52,459 bases of DNA from FEN-1099 sp964511015 (GTDB lineage Bacteria > Lernaellota > Lernaellaia > Lernaellales > Lernaellaceae), in NCBI GenBank assembly GCA_964511015.1, contig CAZEDX010000027.1, positions 1-52,459 on the forward strand, in the 5' to 3' direction. Position numbers and translations under genes: made by a program. The notes beneath the pieces were generated by a model. It saw only the letters and a program-made list of their open reading frames with translations, ran no database searches and had not been told where the DNA came from. Shown here in pieces: positions 48,462-52,459 of this stretch (its first letter is position 1; each line of letters begins with the position of its first letter).

Positions 48462-50803
48462 TTCTTTTCCCCCTTGTCGCCGAAGGGGGAATCATCCGGT
48501 GTTTCACCTTGAAGGATGTCCGACAGCCCGTTGCCGGTGGCCGGGGTTGAGAGCGCCTTCAATTTGATTCCGATCCGAACGATGCCGTCGCGGGTGCGGT
48601 CTTTGCGGATGCCGCGTTCATCCAGGGCCATGCCGAAGAGCTTTTGATTCAACGGCTCGGCGCTCGTCATTTCGCACCAGCGTTTGTACTCGGCGTACAA
48701 GTCCTTCATGTAGGTCCGAGCGAGAGCATCCTTCTCGCATCGCGCCAGCAGGAACTCAGCGAGTACGTCTTCATCGGCGCGGTATTCATCGGTGGCGTTG
48801 ATGACTTCGGGCGGTTCCTGCAATCCGTTCTTCTGCCATTCAAGACATCCGCGCACCGCCCACGCCAGAATGCCGGACAATTCCACCTTAAGTTTTTGCG
48901 TGAGATTCTTGTCCTGCTCGGCGGGCGGGATCGTAACCAGGAACGGGACTTTCCGAAGACGCCGCCAAATGCCTTCGTCTTGACTTCCAACGGTCGGGAG
49001 ATGATTGCAGGCGATGACGATCTTGAACGTCGGGTCGAACGACACGAAGTCCTTGCAGATGAATCGTGCTTTGACCTTGTCGCCGCCCGTCAACTGCTTT
49101 ACCAGCGACTCGGAGAACGAGCGTCCTTTTTCAATTTCCATTGAAGCAATGAACCGCGCACCCATTAGGTCCGCCTGCGCGGTCGGGTGCTGGTCCTGTT
49201 TTGTCTTCAGTAGGAGATTCGGGGCCGCAGGACGGGCGTAATCGCCCATCATCGAAATGATCACCTGGATCAGTACGGTCTTTCCGTTTGCGCCGCTGCC
49301 GAAGAAAATGAAGAGCACTTGCTCTTGAACCGAGCCGGTTAGCGCATATCCAAAGACGCGCTGTAAGTAGCCGATGAGCGCTTCATTGCCGCCCATGATC
49401 CGGTCGAGAATTTCGAGCCACATCGGACACTGAGCACCGGGATCGAATTCAACCGGCGCAATCTTCGTAATCAGGTCTTTCGGATCGTGCGGGCGAAGCT
49501 CCCCAGTTCTCAGGTCAATCGTGCCGTTGAGTACATTGAAGAGCCACGGATCGGAATCCAGTTCTTCCGGGCGAACCGCGATTTCGTGCTCGCTCCGAGC
49601 GATGGCGAAAATCGCTTCGATGCGGGACCGGCTCTCGGAGTTCCGCGCATGTTTCCCGATGGCCTTCCGCTTGTCGTCATCGGCTTCATTTGCCGCTTCC
49701 GCGTAAAGAGACCGGACAGTCTTTTTTGCGAGTTGAATGACTTCACCGTTTTCATCGGGGCGAAAGCGAGTGCCGTCCCAGACGAACGCCATCCTTAATT
49801 TGCCGCAGTAACGGACGATTCCGGCATGTTGTTTTGCGAATCGGTCGGCATTGCCGAGATCGGTTAGGTTCTTGGAGTCATTGAAGGGTGAAGGCGCAGG
49901 TGAATATTTGCCGACGCTTTTCGCAATCGCCGTCACTTCGGCGGAATCCAGGGGCGGTGTGCATTTTGCGATGTTGGTCTGCTGCAGCGCGGCTTCGATG
50001 GAGTCGGCATCGAGACCGTCTCGACGAAGACGACCGGCAAGGCTGGTCAGCTTGACGTTGCGTTCGCCTTGCGAGAACGGTTTACCATTCGAGCCGGGAT
50101 GTTTGTGGAGAACCAGGGCGGTTGTTTTCGCGGCAGCTTTCTTCTTGCCGCCGCTTGAGATCATGGCCAGCAGCCAGTCAGGAGCTTTGGCCAGTTCGAT
50201 TTCGCTCGGCGCACAACCCGCTTGCCATTCGTAGCGTTGCCCGGATGCGTGCAATGAAGGCACGGCGACGATGTAGCCGCCATCAGCCTTCACGTCGAGT
50301 CCGGGTCCCAGGACACCAGCGCCGCATCGGATCTCCACGCAGGGATGCTTAAAAAGGATGTGCTCACCACCACCGCCCGTTCGAGCGCGAATTGTTCGCG
50401 GCATCGAGCCGTGTTCAGCTTCCAGCGCCGCCAGCGTCGTTTCGCCGCCATTGCGTGGATCAACGTCGATGACGATGATGCCGGATTCCTTGCCGGTAAG
50501 GATGCCGACGTTCGAGTCAGGCTGGACTCCCCACAAAGTCTGGACTTGATCTTCGGTCGTGAGCGCATCCTTTAGACCGTTCGGGGTGCGGGGATGCTTG
50601 CCGACGCTTCTGCAGTCCGGCTTGCCGCAGGAGCAACGGTTTCCGTTACCCGTGGATGTGGCCGTGTGCAGCATGACCACCGGCCAGCCGCGCCGAACAT
50701 AGTCCAGCGCCGCAGCAATTAACGGACTAGTCGGCTGAGATTCTTCGGATTTGTTTTTTGGAACGGGTTGATGAACGGATTCGGATTCGTACTGGTCGAG
50801 CAT
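48458..50803 (-). CDS. Prim-Pol primase / SF3 helicase (D5-like) replication protein
   Basis: 781 residues. Residues about 25-205 form a bifunctional primase-polymerase domain (AEP type) with a Cys/His insert (CSCGKPDC), GVQPDSNVGILTG, the metal-site IIVIDVDPRNGG and RTGGGGEHILFKHP. A PriCT-like helical part follows, then a D5_N region. A superfamily 3 helicase comes next: Walker A GSGANGKT near residue 505, a Walker B-like FIASMEIEKG, sensor-type FKIVIACNHLP and WRRLRKVPFLVTIP. This is the layout of replication proteins of P4-like satellites, phages and integrative plasmids. Start: ATG at 50803 with a GGGGA box. Expression is probably controlled by the structured leader upstream. Confidence 0.93.
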   Translation of the reverse strand: MLDQYESESVHQPVPKNKSEESQPTSPLIAAALDYVRRGWPVVMLHTATSTGNGNRCSCGKPDCRSVGKHPRTPNGLKDALTTEDQVQTLWGVQPDSNVGILTGKESGIIVIDVDPRNGGETTLAALEAEHGSMPRTIRARTGGGGEHILFKHPCVEIRCGAGVLGPGLDVKADGGYIVAVPSLHASGQRYEWQAGCAPSEIELAKAPDWLLAMISSGGKKKAAAKTTALVLHKHPGSNGKPFSQGERNVKLTSLAGRLRRDGLDADSIEAALQQTNIAKCTPPLDSAEVTAIAKSVGKYSPAPSPFNDSKNLTDLGNADRFAKQHAGIVRYCGKLRMAFVWDGTRFRPDENGEVIQLAKKTVRSLYAEAANEADDDKRKAIGKHARNSESRSRIEAIFAIARSEHEIAVRPEELDSDPWLFNVLNGTIDLRTGELRPHDPKDLITKIAPVEFDPGAQCPMWLEILDRIMGGNEALIGYLQRVFGYALTGSVQEQVLFIFFGSGANGKTVLIQVIISMMGDYARPAAPNLLLKTKQDQHPTAQADLMGARFIASMEIEKGRSFSESLVKQLTGGDKVKARFICKDFVSFDPTFKIVIACNHLPTVGSQDEGIWRRLRKVPFLVTIPPAEQDKNLTQKLKVELSGILAWAVRGCLEWQKNGLQEPPEVINATDEYRADEDVLAEFLLARCEKDALARTYMKDLYAEYKRWCEMTSAEPLNQKLFGMALDERGIRKDRTRDGIVRIGIKLKALSTPATGNGLSDILQGETPDDSPFGDKGEKK

Positions 50804-50889
50804 AGGTTTTCCCCTTCCGGGTCAACCATGCTCAACCGACCAGGCTGAACTTCCCCCGCCGCTTGTTTGGTGTCGTCCGAGCGCGGGAG

Positions 50890-51045
50890 CTTTCCCGAGT
50901 TGTGGCCCTACGACGTAGGCCCAAAAAATAACCGCCAAAAGCCAACTCGGGGGGAATGCTCTTGGCGGTTCTGGTTTACGTCCTTTAGGACGCCTTAATC
51001 CTTAATCCGTACTCTCCCCGAGTTCGGCTGTGGATTTCGTCCACG
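50890..51045 (-). promoter_or_regulatory. Structured leader of the primase gene with A-B-C complementary segments
   Basis: Read leftward (as RNA). Segment A, AACTCGGGG, lies at 51024-51016. A hairpin CGTCC-TAAA-GGACG follows near 50993-50979. The terminator hairpin comes next with segment B, CCCCGAGTTGG, in its loop (50952-50942). A CCTACG/CGTAGG hairpin follows near 50918-50904, and segment C, CAACTCGGG, lies at 50902-50894. B can pair with A (nine bases) or with C (nine bases), so three exclusive structures are possible. This matches the seqA/seqB/seqC logic of phage P4 immunity. No protein gene fits in this stretch. Confidence 0.6.
50923..50970 (-). ncRNA. Candidate CI/c4-like antisense immunity RNA (terminator hairpin with seqB loop)
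   Basis: The stem AACCGCCAAGAG/CTTTTGGCGGTT has twelve pairs including one G-U, a 17-base loop with CCCCCCGAGTTGG, then AUUUUUU. It is both a good intrinsic terminator and, once processed, a small RNA whose loop could bind the two matching sites in later primase transcripts. In P4 the equivalent RNA stops transcription ahead of the replication gene and so confers immunity. The small RNA itself is inferred, not shown. Confidence 0.45.
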
Positions 51046-51051
51046 CGAAAC

Positions 51052-51080
51052 AATCTAACACCGCTTTAAGGCGATTGCAA
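51052..51080 (-). promoter_or_regulatory. Putative promoter of the primase leader
   Basis: On the minus strand TTGCAA (51080-51075), a 17-base spacer and TAGATT (51057-51052). The start would fall near 51045, which gives a leader of about 240 bases that contains all three complementary segments. The boxes are imperfect. Confidence 0.4.
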
Positions 51081-51150
51081 GAAAAAAATGAGCTAACTTG
51101 TTGTTTTTACAGGGTACTTTGTCAAGGATTTTTCGCCGAGAACGTTGGTT

Positions 51151-51228
51151 TGTGAAGGATGTGAAGGGTTATCCGCATCGTTCGCCGAATTTAGAAAACC
51201 TTAAGGAAAATGCTTCACATCCTTCACA
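51151..51228. repeat. Perfect 16-bp inverted repeat, candidate origin/iteron site
   Basis: TGTGAAGGATGTGAAG at 51151-51166 is mirrored exactly by CTTCACATCCTTCACA at 51213-51228, with 46 bases between. Each arm is itself a direct repeat of GTGAAG spaced by three bases, which suggests binding of a dimeric protein. The area between and to the left is AT-rich (TTTAGAAAACCTTAAGG; GAAAAAAATGAGC). The position upstream of the replication gene fits an origin or operator. From here to 51552 I see only a GCCCCGA/TCGGGGC hairpin (51384-51414) and no supported gene. Confidence 0.5.
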
Positions 51229-51552
51229 CCGCTAAAGCGACAGGCGTTCTGCAAAAACACACTTTCGCGGTTCGGGGTGCTTTCCTTGACCCTTTCCCGG
51301 CCCGGAAATCCGACTGAATAGCCGCCAAAGCCGCCCACGATGCCCAACGTCGCTTTTTTTGGTCCCAGGTGGTGCTTGGTCATGCCCCGATGCCCGGTCG
51401 GGCCACGTCGGGGCTTTGCGGCGGTCTGTGGCCGAGCAGCCGCGATTCATTTGCCTTGCAAAGTTAGCTCTCGCATTTTATCCTTCGGTATTCGTTTGAA
51501 TTGTTTTGATTTTCAGCTAGCCGCTCGGCTGGCTGTCGGTCTTGGAGAAGCG

Positions 51553-52459
<907 letters not shown>

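Noticed and set aside
51201..51383. 60-codon minus-strand open frame (MTKHHLGPKKATLGIVGG...)
   Set aside because: It runs through one arm of the 16-bp inverted repeat (VKDVKHFP comes from the repeat) and lacks a ribosome-binding site; kept as non-coding control DNA.

Overview
The window is about 52 kb of a moderately GC-rich chromosome from a Gram-negative bacterium. It carries lpxC, many lipoproteins and an alpha-2-macroglobulin. The mix of an SfrB/NuoG-like oxidoreductase, an Nfn/Sud-type flavoprotein, QueH and hybrid histidine kinases, together with secreted beta-propeller proteins on Asp-rich (DDDxT) linkers, suggests an uncultured anaerobic or facultative lineage of the former Deltaproteobacteria or a neighbouring candidate phylum. 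This placement is inference from gene content only. A run of 100 N at 35397-35496, bounded by exact 55-bp repeats, shows the sequence is a draft scaffold, probably a metagenome assembly.

Layout. 1-4278: the start of an ABC ATPase (minus), a PotD-like solute-binding lipoprotein and a large hybrid sensor kinase. 4493-8964: an SfrB-like NAD(P)H/FAD iron-sulfur oxidoreductase overlapping a NuoG/SfrA-like molybdopterin protein that is split by one in-frame TAG. 8971-16047: secreted and lipoprotein beta-propeller genes and one badly decayed gene. 16053-23158: a tightly overlapping histidine operon on the minus strand, hisG-[hisC+HAD phosphatase]-hisB-hisH-hisF-[hisA+hisI+hisE]-hisD, with two unusual fusions and a good sigma70-type promoter. 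23321-29390: a DUF362 ferredoxin protein and a 1618-residue alpha-2-macroglobulin with a GspG-like insert. 29533-32802: GNAT, a DsbD-alpha-like secreted protein, a small protein, queH, and lpxC behind a near-perfect sigma54 promoter. 33165-36864: two tandem paralogous propeller lipoproteins, the second damaged by the gap and a frameshift. 36876-41236: a minus-strand run of hbd, a family-2 glycosyltransferase, a small secreted protein, pgpA, cinA and thpR. 41555-45842: a fused NfnA-NfnB-type flavoprotein with an in-frame TAG, a response regulator and a divergent membrane histidine kinase.

45904-52459 is a mobile element next to tRNA-Asn. It holds a large serine recombinase whose last codons lie inside the tRNA gene, a possible small gene, RNase HI, a Prim-Pol/SF3-helicase replication protein, a structured 750-bp control region and the start of a type I hsdM. 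The recombinase-RNase H part is visibly more AT-rich than the host genes.

The most interesting signal is the leader of the primase-helicase gene. A terminator hairpin shows CCCCGAGTT in its loop. Complements of that loop lie both upstream (AACTCGGGG) and downstream (CAACTCGGG) in the same transcript. This A-B-C arrangement matches the logic of the phage P4 CI RNA (and P1/P7 c4) antisense immunity system. Together with a perfect 16-bp inverted repeat nearby that could be the origin, it points to a P4-like, RNA-controlled integrative element, here with a serine recombinase and restriction cargo.
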